Below are positions 45,900 through 58,200 of a stretch of DNA of 64,000 nt, piece after piece. The DNA is taken from contig NC_060026.1 of NCBI RefSeq assembly GCF_021134715.1, forward strand, positions 7,679,001-7,743,000, read 5' to 3'. The stretch is from Daphnia pulex (Eukaryota; Arthropoda; Branchiopoda; Diplostraca; Daphniidae). The position numbers and the translations under genes were made by a program. A model generated the notes under the pieces. It was not told the DNA's origin, did no database searches, and saw only the letters and a program-made list of their open reading frames with translations. Numbering within the stretch: position 1 is the first letter of the stretch; each line of letters opens with the position of its first letter.

Positions 45900-47231
45900 T
45901 GATTCCCCATTAGAAAAGAAGGCCGAGAGTAGCCTAGTAAAGGACACACATAACTTCGGTGTTGTAATAAAAAAAACAAAGAAGACATTCAGGTAAGTTT
46001 TAAACAAGTTTCTGAATCTTCTCTGAACGTGATCACTTTTCCTTTTAGTTTCACCTACATCTTTGAATTTCTTCGCCTTCCAAAGAGAAACAACTCTAGA
46101 TTCAGTAGAATCACACTCAACTTTCGCAATCTTACAATTAAAAAAAAAAGAAATAGATTTAAAAAATGGTAAACGTATCAAGAATACTTTAAAGACGGAA
46201 GCCTTCGACGTCTGAATATATTCCCGCTGCAAGTATTCATTACAAGTAGCATCCTGAATCGAAAGTTTGTAATAAAATTTTCGCAAATCCAAAAGACTAA
46301 CGAGCTCAATATCATCGTTCCACAGAGTCACTTTCACCTACCAAACCAGACACGAAAGTTTAAAAAAAAAAAGAAAACAAATAAAAATAAAGCGGAAATT
46401 CCATTCCAGTACCGTTTCACCAGGCTTCATCGAAGCGTCAAAAACTTCGAGTTCAAGTTTACGTAATTCACCTTTTCGAACGTCCACAACGCAACCAGCT
46501 TTATAAACAATGACTTCAATATCTAACATAAAAAAGAAAAATAAATGAAAAGAAAAAAAAAAAAAAACAATAAAAAAAGATACCAAAGAAAGTGCCATGA
46601 GGAAGATCGCGAACTTTCTTCAAATCGTATTTCACAACTTTCAACCTTGGGAAAGTATCATCTTGTTCCAAATGCTCAACCTACGAATAAAAACAAAAAC
46701 TAAATAAATCAAAACAAAAAAGGAGATTTCATTTCAAACAAAGATCATAGGCTACCTCACTCTCCTTTGCCAAAATAACTTCAAATTTTAGAGGAAAAAT
46801 ATTATTTGGATTCTTGGCAACAGAAACACGAGCATACTCAATAGAAAAAATTTTCCCTTCTTCAACAATCCCATAATACTTCTCAGCATCTTCATAAAAT
46901 GCCTTAACTTTCAATAGACCAGATGAATCCAGAAGACCAAAATAAAACATATTACGATCTCCTTTAAAGGGAAACAAACGGGAAATACGAGAAACTCTGC
47001 CTCGTATTTTCCATCTGAAATATAACACATTACGAAAACAAATCAATAAAGAACCAGAAAAAAAATTCATACATATATAAATTACCTACGAAGATCAGGA
47101 GAAAGTTTATTCACATCAATAAAAACCTCTTTGACGACAGATTGACCAGACACAGGCTCTTCATTAACCTCTGTGCTCACTTCTTTACCAGAAACGTCGC
47201 TATCCGATTCAGAATCACTATCACGCAGCAT
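45900..47231 (-). CDS. RPA70-like single-strand DNA-binding protein, transposon-borne
   Basis: Start ATG at 47231 (MLRDSDSESDSD). Exons 47086-47231, 46756-47014, 46584-46680, 46413-46522, 46188-46337 and about 46050-46130, all with GT-AG borders and consistent phases; the C-terminal end near 45900-46050 is uncertain. Exons 1-2 give an OB fold like RPA1 DBD-A (VNKLSP, WKIRGRVSRIS, FYFGLLDSSGLLKVKAF, GKIFSIEYARVS). Exons 3-5 give linker and DBD-B-like sequence (ELRKLELEVFDASM, VKVTLWNDDI). No stop in the first five exons. RPA-like genes are well known from plant Helitrons. It likely coats the displaced strand during rolling-circle transposition. The acidic N-terminus replaces the RPA70N domain. 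Confidence 0.82.
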
Positions 47232-47924
47232 TCTTGACAACAACTAAAGAGCAACTGCGAACGGAACAAAATTCTAACTCACAATAACGAAGACAAAGCG
47301 ACGACACAGTCAATAGACCAACGACCACTAAAAAACTCAACCAACGTCGACACTTCGAAAAAGAAATAGCTACATGGAAAACGACATCGTACAGGGACAC
47401 GACAAAAAAAAAGAAAAACCTAAACAAATCTCGAAGGCAACCACGCCAGTGGTCTGGTTTCAACATCCACAATTCCAATAATGAATGCCGAAGAATTTGT
47501 TCATGCATTGCATTAAATTGAATTACAAGCTTGTTCCTCTTTATTCAGTTAAGTAGTATGTCCTTATATTGAATATGCTGATAAATTCCTTCCATCAGAT
47601 CTTCCTATTTCAATATCTAATATTTATAACTCATCATTCATAAACAAACCACCATAAAGGCAGAGATTGATAAAATTCTGAAAGATAATGTATTATTATC
47701 AATAATAATAAACATAAATAATTAAGTATTATCAATAATTCTAGCTAGAATAGAATAGTTTTTTGGTACCCTTTGATGCAACAAACATAAAACATAATGA
47801 ACAAATTAAATAGTTGGTGTAGCACGAACTGACAGAAAGCAAAACGAGAAAAATTGAAGAAGCGTTTGATTTTCCGTGTAAAATATCCTTTTTTAAACAT
47901 TAATTTAAAACAAATAAAAGAGAT
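47232..47924. other. Upstream region of the RPA-like gene
   Basis: Presumed promoter and leader. A Phe/Val-rich open frame at 47221-47508 overlaps the leader and has no recognisable domain. (TAATAA) runs lie near 47695-47720. Nothing else seen. Confidence 0.4.
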
Positions 47925-48165
47925 ATGGTGATTGAAAATTATTGTAATAAATCACAAATAAATTCAAATAGAAGCTAAAATTATAAGTAACTATGAAATT
48001 GTTTTTGTCATAATTCTAGGAATAAAAACCCGTTTTACGAGAGGCTAAGATGGAGACCGATACACGCCAGATGGATTGGACTGAATTGCGAGTTAGCGCA
48101 ACTAAAAATCCGCAAAAACTCGTCCGTATTATGTAATTACATGCAGCATTTGCATACTTGTGCAA
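47925..48165 (-). repeat. Right TIR of the Helitron-like element
   Basis: Complement of 35134-35375. Ends TTGCATACTTGTGCAA, which folds as a short hairpin at the very terminus. Flanking bases GGTGCAGG do not repeat the left flank. Confidence 0.8.
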
Positions 48166-48529
48166 GGTGCAGGTAATTCTTTTTCTGATATTTTATAGTA
48201 TTTAAAGATTTTTTAAAGTTATTTGCAATAAGAATCTTTATTGTTTGGTGTTATTTGACTAGGTTGTATTGAGTGGAACCTCGAGTGATTTAGCCCTTCA
48301 TTTGCTGAATGGATTTTCCTAAATTTAACCTTCTTTTATATTCACAAAATTATTTCTGCACACCAACCAAACCTACCAAAAACCAAACCCATTAGAACGA
48401 GAGAATGAACCACAATTATTATTATGATTTATTGAAATTAATATTAAACGGACCAGACTTCTTCCATTGGGTGAATGTTTCTGGAGGGTGTAATTCAGAA
48501 AGTTAATTGAAGTTAGTTGCAAAGGGTTG
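48166..48529. other. Non-coding interval
   Basis: AT-rich flank between two Helitron-type elements; no feature recognised. Confidence 0.4.
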
Positions 48530-50160
48530 CAGGGCTAGTAAACGCAAGTGGCTATACATGTTCAAACGTATGAAAGACTGAAAGAGCAACATAAAGATCA
48601 TGATAAACTTGTAAAGGTTTGAAGAGGCGTTAATTTATTTCCAATATCAACCGAATACATGTTTGGCCTTGCATTTTATGGATAGTAATAGCAAAATCCA
48701 AAACTACAGCATGTGCCTTCACTTTAACTGTTAAACAGTTATTTTGGCTTTCATAGGGAAATAAATGTTATGTTTTTCTGCCTGAGATTTCAGTTTTACC
48801 GAAATAACAACTTTATCTTTGAACAAAGATTTATGTTGAAATAAATCTTGATCCAAATTAGGAACCTCGTGTATATATGGTGGTGGAAATTTTAGCAAGA
48901 TATCTGACACGTCATTATTTATCACCATTTCCATTATACACTGTGTAAGTCTTCTAGTGGACTCAAAGTCATTGAATGATAAATAATTGGGGTCTCATTT
49001 GATAGTCCAAGATACGGATTAATATTCTGCGTATTTAACCTTTGAAAGTCAGTAGAAAATATTTTTACATACAACTTATGCTGTTGTTATTAGATTACCT
49101 GGGGTACCAGCTACAAAACAACCCATTAGTGCGGGATAGTTTTTGTAAATATGTTGATGGATGGGAATTGATGATCTGGGCCAGATGAAGCTCTGCGTTT
49201 TATTCTGCAAAGACCAGCATTTTGATTGCAAGTTTTTAATGAGAACACGTTTTGCTAGTGACAACAACAGGATCGAGTCCATTGCCACAATTTGTCTTCT
49301 AGGATGTCTTTGTTTGTCAAAATCTTTATTAAGGCGAAGTGTTTATGCAGGATGCAGAATTTATGTTGGAACACCCAGGATAAGGAGTTCTCATTTTATT
49401 AAGCATCGCAGTGTGAGTAGCGTCTTCTGAAGCCCTCATCTGTTGTGAAAGCTCAAATTTTATTAATTGGCTAAAAAGATGACCTCCTCTAGTTCTTTGA
49501 TCAGGGTCACCATTTTCAATTTCTTTTCGGTCTACGAGAAGTTTTATAGTTACACTATAGAGATTGTAAGGTTCGGCAACATGTGGTAACTGATAAAAAT
49601 CACCCATTAAAACAACGGTGATCCCACCAAAAGGAGATTTTGGTTCCATTATAGTTGTCAAAGACGGTTGTCAATTTGGCCAAAAGCTTCATGTGAAATA
49701 TATGATATTTCATCAATTACCAGCAATATAAGCTTGGACCTGGTAAGACGGGAACGAAGTTGTTTTAATTTATCCATTGACAAGTCTGGGACAAAAGTCG
49801 ATTTATTGAAGTCATTGCTGATTGATTGAAGTGATTATTGTGTATGGTTCTACCATTATGCAAATAAGCAGCTGCAATACAAAAAAAAACAATGCACATT
49901 ATATGCTGTACTCCAATTCTTCTGCAGCATTGTTTATGCAGTGTGTCAAAAACGATTTTCCCGTCCCCGGTCCGCTATGAACAAGAATATGAATAGGATT
50001 CTGAATTTCATATCCATGCAGATCTGCTTCGCGTTTTGTGTAGACAATTATGAAACGGTTAATAGCATGTTAATTTCAGGAAGTGACTAATAGCTGACAT
50101 GAATAGTTAGTTGAAGTAAAAATTGAGCAATTTATCGCTAATTAACAAATATTTGCCGAA
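48530..50160 (-). pseudogene. Second Helitron-type PIF1 helicase, decayed
   Basis: Minus-strand helicase blocks in order: Walker A PGTGKSFLTHC near 49950-50000, Walker B LLVIDEISYISHEAFGQ near 49680-49735, FGGITVVLMGDFYQLPHV (49600-49661), FELSQQMRASEDATH (49410-49460), then FAITIHKMQGQTCIRL near 48640-48710. Stops and frame changes separate the blocks. The sequence differs clearly from the helicase at 43029-45673, so this is another, older family lying in opposite orientation. Confidence 0.85.
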
Positions 50161-50514
50161 CTAATTACACTCATGCTGTCGTTCCATCTAGAGATAAAAA
50201 GTAGAAAAAAGATTACAGTCAAATATATCTGAAAATATGTTTTGCAGGAATCAAAAACTAGATTTTGATTCTTATTCAGTAGGTTTTCATCAGCCACGTT
50301 ACATTTGTTACTGAAGGTACTTGGTTAATCTGATGTAATTAGTACATCATCACTCACATTTAGCGTTAGCTCATCAATGTCTTCATTTTCCTGTATGCAA
50401 AATATACCAAATTAAAAAATTAGGCGATCTAAAATATATGTTAGAAACTTTATAAATTCCTATAATTGATATAGATTTTCTTACCTGAAAGTTACAACTA
50501 AATTTTTGTAGAAT

Positions 50515-51830
50515 TTTCAGAAATATCTGGTTCTAACTCTGGATATGCATGAATCATCCTTTGTGCTTCAGTTAAATTATGCAAAGGATCGAAATTTTCA
50601 AACTCTATACCGCCATGAATTTTTTCAAGAGCCGTTTCGGTCACTTTGAGATTTTCTTTAAAATTTGAATGACTCGTTTGGTCATCTGCAGCAGCTTCAG
50701 ATCGTAGGTAATCAATGGCTAATTGCGCTGTTTCAATCGAAAAGGTTTCTTCCTCATGTACAGTGGGTACCTAAAGTATCCGTACGGCTGAGAGGAGCAG
50801 TACGGAAAACGCGTTTTTCAAAACGCTCCCATAAATTGAATTCTCGTTGGAATGCAATAAAATTTTTTTGTAAGGTTAAGATTAGGGTGGGGTTTCATCT
50901 GATTTTTTTTGGGAATTTTTCAACAACGCGATATGTGGTTTTTATCGCGTTGCGAAAGTATCCGTACGGCAGAGAGGCCTAGTAGGGAAATGGGCTTACT
51001 TTGGAGGCCTCTTATTCGGTAAATAAGTAACATTAAAGGGTGGGAAAGTTCTTAAAAAAAAGAGCTGCATTAGCTCTATATGTGGTCATAAGATCACATT
51101 TTTTAAGTTTCATTTATAGTAATGAAATCAAAAATGAAAACACGAATTATAAGTTTTCCGTTTTCTTCCCCTCGATTCCCCATCACCAGTGTTGCCATAT
51201 CAAAAAATATTTACCCTTTCTCTTTCTCCCTCTTCCGTCCAAGAGAAGAAAGAGATTTTGGGATATGGCAACACTGGTGATGGGGAATCGAGGGGAAGAA
51301 AACGGAAAACTTATAATTCGTGTTTTCATTTTTGATTTCATTACTATAAATGAAACTTAAAAAATGTGATCTTATGACCACATATAGAGCTAATGCAGCT
51401 CTTTTTTTTAAGAACTTTCCCACCCTTTAATGTTACTTATTTACCGAATAAGAGGCCTCCAAAGTAAGCCCATTTCCCTACTAGGCCTCTCGGCCGTACG
51501 GATACTTTCGCAACGCGATAAAAACCACATATCGCGTTGTTGAAAAATTCCCAAAAAAAATCAGATGAAACCCCACCCTAATCTTAACCTTACAAGAAAT
51601 TTTTATTGCATTCCAACGAGAATTCAATTTATGGGAGCGTTTTGAAAAACGCGTTTTCCGTACTGCTCCTCTCAGCCGTACGGATACTTTAGGTACCCAC
51701 TGTATATGTTCCTCGATGTATTCCAATCTTCCAATTGGTGTCGAAGAATCAGGTACTATATGGGGAATATAGTACGGTACTGTTAGTAAGAAGACCATGA
51801 CCCATATTCAAGATCCAGCGTAACCGAACG
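50515..51830 (-). pseudogene. N-terminal piece of the second Helitron helicase, split by a MITE
   Basis: On the minus strand PDSSTPIGRLEYIEEHI (about 51715-51770) is followed, beyond the foldback element at 50761-51702, by ETFSIETAQLAIDYLRSEAA and ELEPDISENSTKI (50515-50757). It reads as the region just before a Helitron helicase core and probably belonged to the relic at 48530-50160. Confidence 0.6.
50761..51702. mobile_element. Foldback MITE 2, 942 bp, TA-flanked
   Basis: Begins CAGTGGGTACCTAAAGTATC and ends with its complement; TA at 50759-50760 and 51703-51704. Arms of about 445 bp surround a loop of some 50 bases (51211-51260). The motif AAAGTATCCGTACGGC occurs twice in each arm, at the end and about 190 bases in. 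Different family from MITE 1 despite the same design. Confidence 0.9.
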
Positions 51831-51992
51831 AAATCCGCAGATGTATTTGTATTATATATTAATCTGCTGTAGAACCTTGATTTCCTTTTTTTTTTATTTT
51901 CAGCGGTAAAATAATTGCCCGAAGGAAATTGCCGAAGGAATCTTGTTTATTTTGTGATGTGGTTACTGCATGTTATTTACTGTGTTAATATA
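51705..51992. other. Interval between foldback MITEs 2 and 3
   Basis: Left part holds the Helitron-relic peptide; the right part is AT-rich with no feature. Confidence 0.4.
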
Positions 51993-52980
51993 CAGTACCT
52001 ACACAAAGTTTGGAAACACGGCGAGTGTTTCCGCGCTTCTAACACGGCGGCTTACGGCCAAAGTGTCTCCCTTTTTTTCGCGATAACTCACGTTTGAGTT
52101 ATCGCACAGCAAATTTAAAAAAATCTTCTTGGTGAGGAAAGAATTTCCTTTCACCATGATTTTTTGTAGATTTTAGTGAATTGAAGTTAATCCGCAAAAG
52201 AGTAGATATAAAGTTTGGAAACATCGGCGCGCTCGCCATATGTTTCCAAGCTAAAGTGTATGCTAGTTAAAAAATCGTAATAAATTGAAATTAATCAATT
52301 TTTACTTGAAACTTTTACCAACGGTAGACGACATAGTCGTCTACATTTGGACAAAGTTTCAAATTTTTTAATGAAACTCTGATTTTTCCCGATTTTTTAA
52401 AAAACAATTCCGATCAATCTTTCGTGGCGCAGGGACGAAATCCTAGCCCGGGGGAAGAATAGAGGGAAGAGAATAGGGGAGAACAAAGGGGTCCGGCGGT
52501 TTTCCCTCTTATATTCTTCCCCCGGGGCAGGATTCGTTCCACGCGACGTGAGAAGAAAAATCAACATTTAATAAAAAATCGGGAAAAATCAGAGTTTCAT
52601 TTAAAAAATTTAAAACTTTGTCCAAATGTAGACGACTATGTCATCTACCGTTGGTAAAAGTTTCAAGTAAAAATTGATTAATTTCAATTTATTACGATTT
52701 TTTAACTAGCATACACTTTAGCTTGGAAACATATGGCGAGCGCGCCGATGTTTCCAAACTTTATATCTACTCTTTTGCGGATTAACTTCAATTCACTAAA
52801 ATCTACAAAAAATCATGGTGAAAGGAAATTCTTTCCTCACCAAGAAGATTTTTTTTAAATTTACTGTGCGATAACTCAAACGTGAGTTATCGCGAAAAAA
52901 AGGGAGACACTTTGGCCGTAAGCCGCCGTGTTAGAAGCGCGGAAACACTCGCCGTGTTTCCAAACTTTGTGTAGGTACTG
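51993..52980. mobile_element. Foldback MITE 3, 988 bp, TA-flanked
   Basis: Starts CAGTACCTACACAAAG and ends CTTTGTGTAGGTACTG between TA dinucleotides (51991-51992 and 52981-52982). Arms run about 470 bp. The motif GTTTGGAAACA recurs at the end and about 220 bases in. A GC-rich centre (CCGGGGGAAGAAT and complement) extends the pairing. Confidence 0.9.
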
Positions 52981-52982
52981 TA

Positions 52983-53590
52983 GTTACTACCGGTACTACG
53001 ATATTTGAACGTTCTGATGGTGATTGTGATTTTTGACGCGATAATGACTGGCTTTGGTATGAGCCAAAACGTTAGATATATTGTAATTGTCTTTGCCATA
53101 ATGAATTATAATCAAAGATGGAAAACATTAAATTAAAATTCTTTTTATATTAAAAATTTGTAGATGTTTGTCAATGTTTAAAACAGAAATGAAACTCTCA
53201 ATTATCAAAATTACCTATACCCACAAAATGAGATTTTCTATGACCGTAGAACACATGAGGAGCCGTTCTAGATTTTGCAGTCAAATAGGTGGCAGTTGAG
53301 TTTTCTAGAACATAGTGTCAAGTTCGCATACAGAAATGGACGTAATTATAAGCAAACTGAAAAAGGTAGTGCAAATTAAAAATCAATTTCGTGGACTTCT
53401 CGTTTTTTAATAGAATGTGCCTTGAAAACACTGAAACAAGTGATCTAGGTTCCATGTTGTTGGAATAAGATAGACTAAGTAGGCCTACACCATGTTTTTT
53501 TTTAACTTTCATTTTGTTCAAGTGTTTCACTTGTGTATTGTTTACCTTCTCATTTGATTTGCAGTGCAAGACAAAGAGGCAACATTACAT
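52983..53590. other. Non-coding interval
   Basis: No coding, RNA or repeat signal recognised; moderately AT-rich. Confidence 0.4.
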
Positions 53591-53599
53591 AGATTATCA

Positions 53600-54230
53600 C
53601 TGAAAGAAAGTGACTATTGAAAAATAGACACTGGGATTGTCGAAAAGATAAACGTTTACCGGGAGCCACACGGACTTAATTGCACCAATCCCGCACATCA
53701 AGGTTCCGTTTACTCTTGTATCATTTTTTTCCAGCCGATACATCCGATCCTCTGTCAGTGGTGATTTTTTTACTCCCTCCAGTCGACACTCGGCTCCAAT
53801 CATCTACATGGGCACCTCAGCTTGTCGGTGGGTTGGCTCTTCGGCTGAGGTCCAGTACGTCGTAGAAGTACTCTGTTGTCGGTTCCTCGGCTTCCTGCTT
53901 CCAAGTCCTAAGTTTTTTCTGCGTTGTACTCGTCCTGAGTGACTGGGTGAAACTGCGTCAGGATTTGGGTCCTATCCCCTGGGATGGTTTGGGGATCCTG
54001 CTTGGTGTCCTGCCATTCGGTAGCCAGTTGTTCTGCCACGTCTTTGAAGGTCAACCACGGTCTCTCAAGAGTGACATCTCGAAGTGGTCTTGCAGGGTAT
54101 CCTCTAACCAGCGATTGATTCTTCCTATCCTTTCGTATCGGTGCATCCACTGCACCACATCCTCGTCCTTCCCCCTGTTCCTCACGTAGTATCCGTTGTT
54201 CCTTGACCTTCTCATTCGCTAAACCACGCT
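53600..54230 (-). mobile_element. Broken Ty3/gypsy-type gag fossil
   Basis: Minus-strand peptides DEDVVQWMHRYERIGRIN and EPTTEYFYDVLDLSRRANP are typical of the capsid region of gypsy-class gag. About 600 bases remain, with a few breaks. No pol or LTR is recognised. Not obviously the same family as 26900-28960. Confidence 0.6.
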
Positions 54231-54700
54231 CACCAACACAACGCTAAACGACACCGGTTGTTGTAGGTCGCAGAAAAATCACCCAGTTTCCCACACAGCT
54301 AGAAAATCGCGGATTTTACCATTCGGTTTTTCTAAAAAATTCCGAATAAAATGGTTTATTTGGGGACTGGCTGCAATGCCTAGTCAGCGTTTCCCAAAAA
54401 ATGAAAACACCCCAAATCCCCGAATCCGGCCTTGATCCTTGAGTGGTGGAATAATTGTTAATTCTTTTCTTATCATCGGCATAGCTTCCAGAAAATTTCG
54501 GGGTTTTGCGATTGGAAACGTCATACTGGCTCTGCGCGTTGTAGTTCGTGTAGAATGACTGTTATAGGTTCCTCCGTCTGTCGCTACTGGGTCAATCAAA
54601 AAATTTGATTTTATCGAAAATCATATCATCAATTGGATCGGTATTCGTAAATCGTAATTAGTGAAAGAATTAACATCCTATACACATTACACAGAACGAC
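54231..54700. other. Non-coding interval
   Basis: A minus-strand open frame at 54384-54599 has no recognisable domain; nothing else seen. Confidence 0.35.
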
Positions 54701-54977
54701 TATATAGTGGTTCGAGATTGCCATCTTGGATGACCGGATTTCCCAGATTGGAGCAACCTCAAACCGGAGGCATTGATATTGTCCATAGGAAGAGGCGGGA
54801 AGAGGGTACGAATGGAAGGACAGTCAAGGAAGGGAAGAAAGGGGTCGGTCCCTCTTTTTTTCACTCTCCCTTTGTCTTTCCATTCGTACACTTTTCTTAT
54901 GGATGGTGTCAATGTTTGAGGTTGCTCCAATCTGGGAAATTTGACTATCCAAGGTGTCAACCTCGAACCACTATATA
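54701..54977. mobile_element. 277-bp MITE with about 120-bp inverted arms
   Basis: Ends TATATAGTGGTTCGAG and CTCGAACCACTATATA. Inner arms include CCCAGATTGGAGCAACCTCA. A weaker GAACGAC/GTCGTTC match continues just outside. Confidence 0.75.
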
Positions 54978-55255
54978 AAAATGTCGTTCTCAGTCGTTTT
55001 AAAAATAACTTCAGACTTTCAAAGTTTTATTTACTAATGAATACACAGGAATAAATCATGACATGTAAAGACAAATTTTACGGTGAAGTTTTACAAAGTG
55101 GTATCAATAACTGACTAATCGAAAACAATCGAATTTTTAAAAGAATAGCTTCGTCGGTTTGATCGAGAAACAAAGGTTAAAAAATAAATAAAAAAGTAAA
55201 TACATGATTTTGAAATATCTGTCTGTCTGTCTGAAAATTGAAGTTAGTTTCGAAC

Positions 55256-58200
55256 TTAAATCCAGTCACCAGCTCTCCATAAGAGGACTTGCATATTTCG
55301 CTGTCGCTCTGACATACTAGGAGCTGAAGAACTCTTAAGATGTGACCAAGATCCATAACGATGCAAAAGATTTCGATAGCCTTTGCCAATTGTTGCAACT
55401 AGTACAGACTGTTTTTCTTTGTCTCTGTCATAAGAACTAAGAGGAAGAATGAGACGGACTTCATCTTCATATGGGCGGAACACTGTTATTGGACGCAGGG
55501 ATGACGCTTCAGCCACGATAAGGCAACCCCAAGTGGTTCCTATGTATAGTTCCCGACCTTGAACGGCAAGACTCGTTACCTGAATGCAAGCGAACCAAGT
55601 TAAACTTTTCGAATGTTCGAAAAATGTTTTAATGAATCCGTACCTGACATCGTCCTGGACTAAGATGCTCTTCAATGCTTATCGACTGTAGTGATTCAGA
55701 ACAAGGGGCTGATTCAAGAAAACGAAAAATTATTTATACTACAAAAATAAACAAAAATAATGTTAACAAACCAAGTTTGGAACAGTCAAGACGATGAAGA
55801 ATACGGCGAGTATTTGCACACCAACGATATACGACACACCCGGGATAAACGTACGACCACACTACTGGACTGGTAGTCTCTGCTAGATTTTCGTAATGAG
55901 TTTCTTCGTCATAATCGAAGACGTCAACATCGTTTTCGATTAACAAATTGTCGACAGCTACCATTTGGAGCACTTCCAACCCAGGCAAGACCGGATCGTA
56001 ATGATTTATCACTTCTTGCCCCGTTACAACGCCTTCTCCCAAAACGAATACGCATATGCTACCCTGTGATTGTCCGCACCACAACTCCACTTTTCTATAT
56101 GAATCGTGATAGCAGATTACTAAGTGAAAATATACTGCCTCTTATTATAATTCACAGTATATTTACCCCTTGGTAGTGGAGTAAATTGCAGCCATGCAGT
56201 GGAGTGGTGCCCCACTTCCACCAAGTCCGAGTTCAGTCATGACGAATGTTCCTTCACCTTGCGTCGACATTAACGGAATGAAATCATCGCGGCATAAAAA
56301 AAGACGACCATTAGCCAAGGCAACAGCTACTCGATGTAACAAAGGTAGATGTATAAGTCGTCGAATTGACGCAGTGCTAGAAGAATCTGGTTCAAGGGCG
56401 TAGCGGAAAAGACATTGGTATGTCCGAGTGCTAGACATTTCAATAAAGGATTCAAAGATCAATTGAATATTACAAATTAGTTTACGTGATATTAGAGATA
56501 TCATACCTGAAACAGAAAATTTGTCCTCGAGCGTCTCCAAGCCACACAGAATCACCGACAAGACATGCAGCAGTAATTGGCTGATCTACTTCACTTTGAA
56601 GAGAATAATAATCCAGCCAAGAACCACATCCGTTTGCGATTTCGGGAGGCTGACTTGATGCAAGTAGAAGGTCAACCTAGATTGCTTTTTCCTATTAGCC
56701 ACAACGTATGTATTAATATGCTAGTACTTCAGTAACATTACCTGGCAAGCGGTACTGCTCAACCAAAGTTCATGAAGAGATTCATCTGTGGTGTTGGGTA
56801 CGGGGACAGCAACACCGTCCGTGCAAAATCCACTGTGGTTTAATGAGACGACATCCAACAAGTGAGTAAATTCAGGTGCTGAAGCGATAGATACTATCTG
56901 GGAAGCAGTCGGTCTGTCTTTTGGTTGTTGACTCCAGCACAAAACCATTAGATCAAGTAGATACACAGGATACGTTGCATCCTAAAAGATAGCAGAAAAT
57001 AACATAACAATAAAAAAATTTTAAAATAAATACAAGGAACTCACCCGAGGAGAGATCGAAGGCCTTCCCCCTTCCAATATGAACTCTTTGACCGATTCAT
57101 GGCTTTCAAAAGGTTGGCGCAAAGTGAGTAACTCATACAAAAACATTCCAAAAGAGAAACAATCCACCTGTAACGATCCATTAATCATGAATACTCAATG
57201 AAAAAGAAAACATTCAAATTTGTATACTTTGTCGGTGTACTCTTCTTCGCCATTAAATCGCATTATTTCGGGTGCCATGAAACCTTCAGTTCCTCCAAAA
57301 CCTTTCATAATTTAAATCTCTCGTCTGAATTTTTAGCTTTAAATAACTTATCAAATATGTCCAACCTTTAGCTCCGGTAGGCAATGAAAGCCGGGAAATA
57401 CCATAGTCGGCTAATTTTACATCAACTTTAGCGTCCGTTTCCCTTTCGCCGGGACCAGGTAAAGCCCACACTAGCACATTTTCTGATTTGAGATCGCGGT
57501 AGATGATTCGTTGTTGGTGCAAATACTCTAAAGCTTTTGCAATCTGGAGAGGAATTATGAGGATGATTGCGTTCATTAGAAAAAAAAAATATTGGAAATT
57601 CCACGTTAAAACGGACAAACCTTGCCACGGTCATACTCCCGATTTAATTGTTTTATGATAATCTTTTAATATAGGTTAAAATTAGATTTTTTTGTCAAAG
57701 GGTTTTGAAAAATAAGGGGATGTGCGGACGTAGCATCAATCTATATTTTTCGTGCACAGCTGATACTGTATTCATTTTCATTGCAATTTTTTGTATTTTA
57801 AACTAAAAGAAAAAAAAAACTAATGATCACAATGTGTTAGCGGAATTATAACTTTTAGAAAAAAATTGCGTAGATATCCAACCACCAAGGTGGCAGCACC
57901 ATCGTTCCAAACGCTAGCTTTGAACTATGCGCTAGTTATGACATCGCATATTTTTTAAAATTTTTTATAACGGATCATTGTAGTCCGACATACAACAAAG
58001 ATGGTTACCCTAGCTTCAGTTTTTAAAAAATAATTAATTCCATAAAATGCAAAGTGTCAAAATCATCGTTCTTTGAAAACTCACAGAAAAGAGGTTGATT
58101 TTTTTTTGCTTGAAAATGACACATTTTATAGCTGTATTATTTTTTTTTTATCTGCATTTTCCTGTGACACTGTAACATTAAATTTTAAATGGGACTTGTC

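Larger units (their letters stand above)
35134..48165. mobile_element. THAP/Rep/helicase/RPA element with long TIRs (Helitron-like)
   Basis: About 13.0 kb bounded by inverted repeats near 240 bp. Contents in order: left TIR, 185-bp tandem duplication, THAP-Rep-PIF1 gene (+), RPA70-like gene (-, convergent), right TIR. No target duplication is visible, as expected for Helitron-type insertion, but canonical Helitrons lack long TIRs. A 1031-bp foldback element sits inside the main gene. The TIRs could belong to an older host transposon into which the Rep/helicase unit moved. The tight packing of promoter, THAP exon and Rep exons in one splicing chain favours a single element. Confidence 0.75.

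Noticed and set aside
50665-51798. Paired 105-codon frames on opposite strands
   Set aside because: Shared segment is the arm of foldback MITE 2; only the short tails outside the element resemble Helitron-relic coding sequence.
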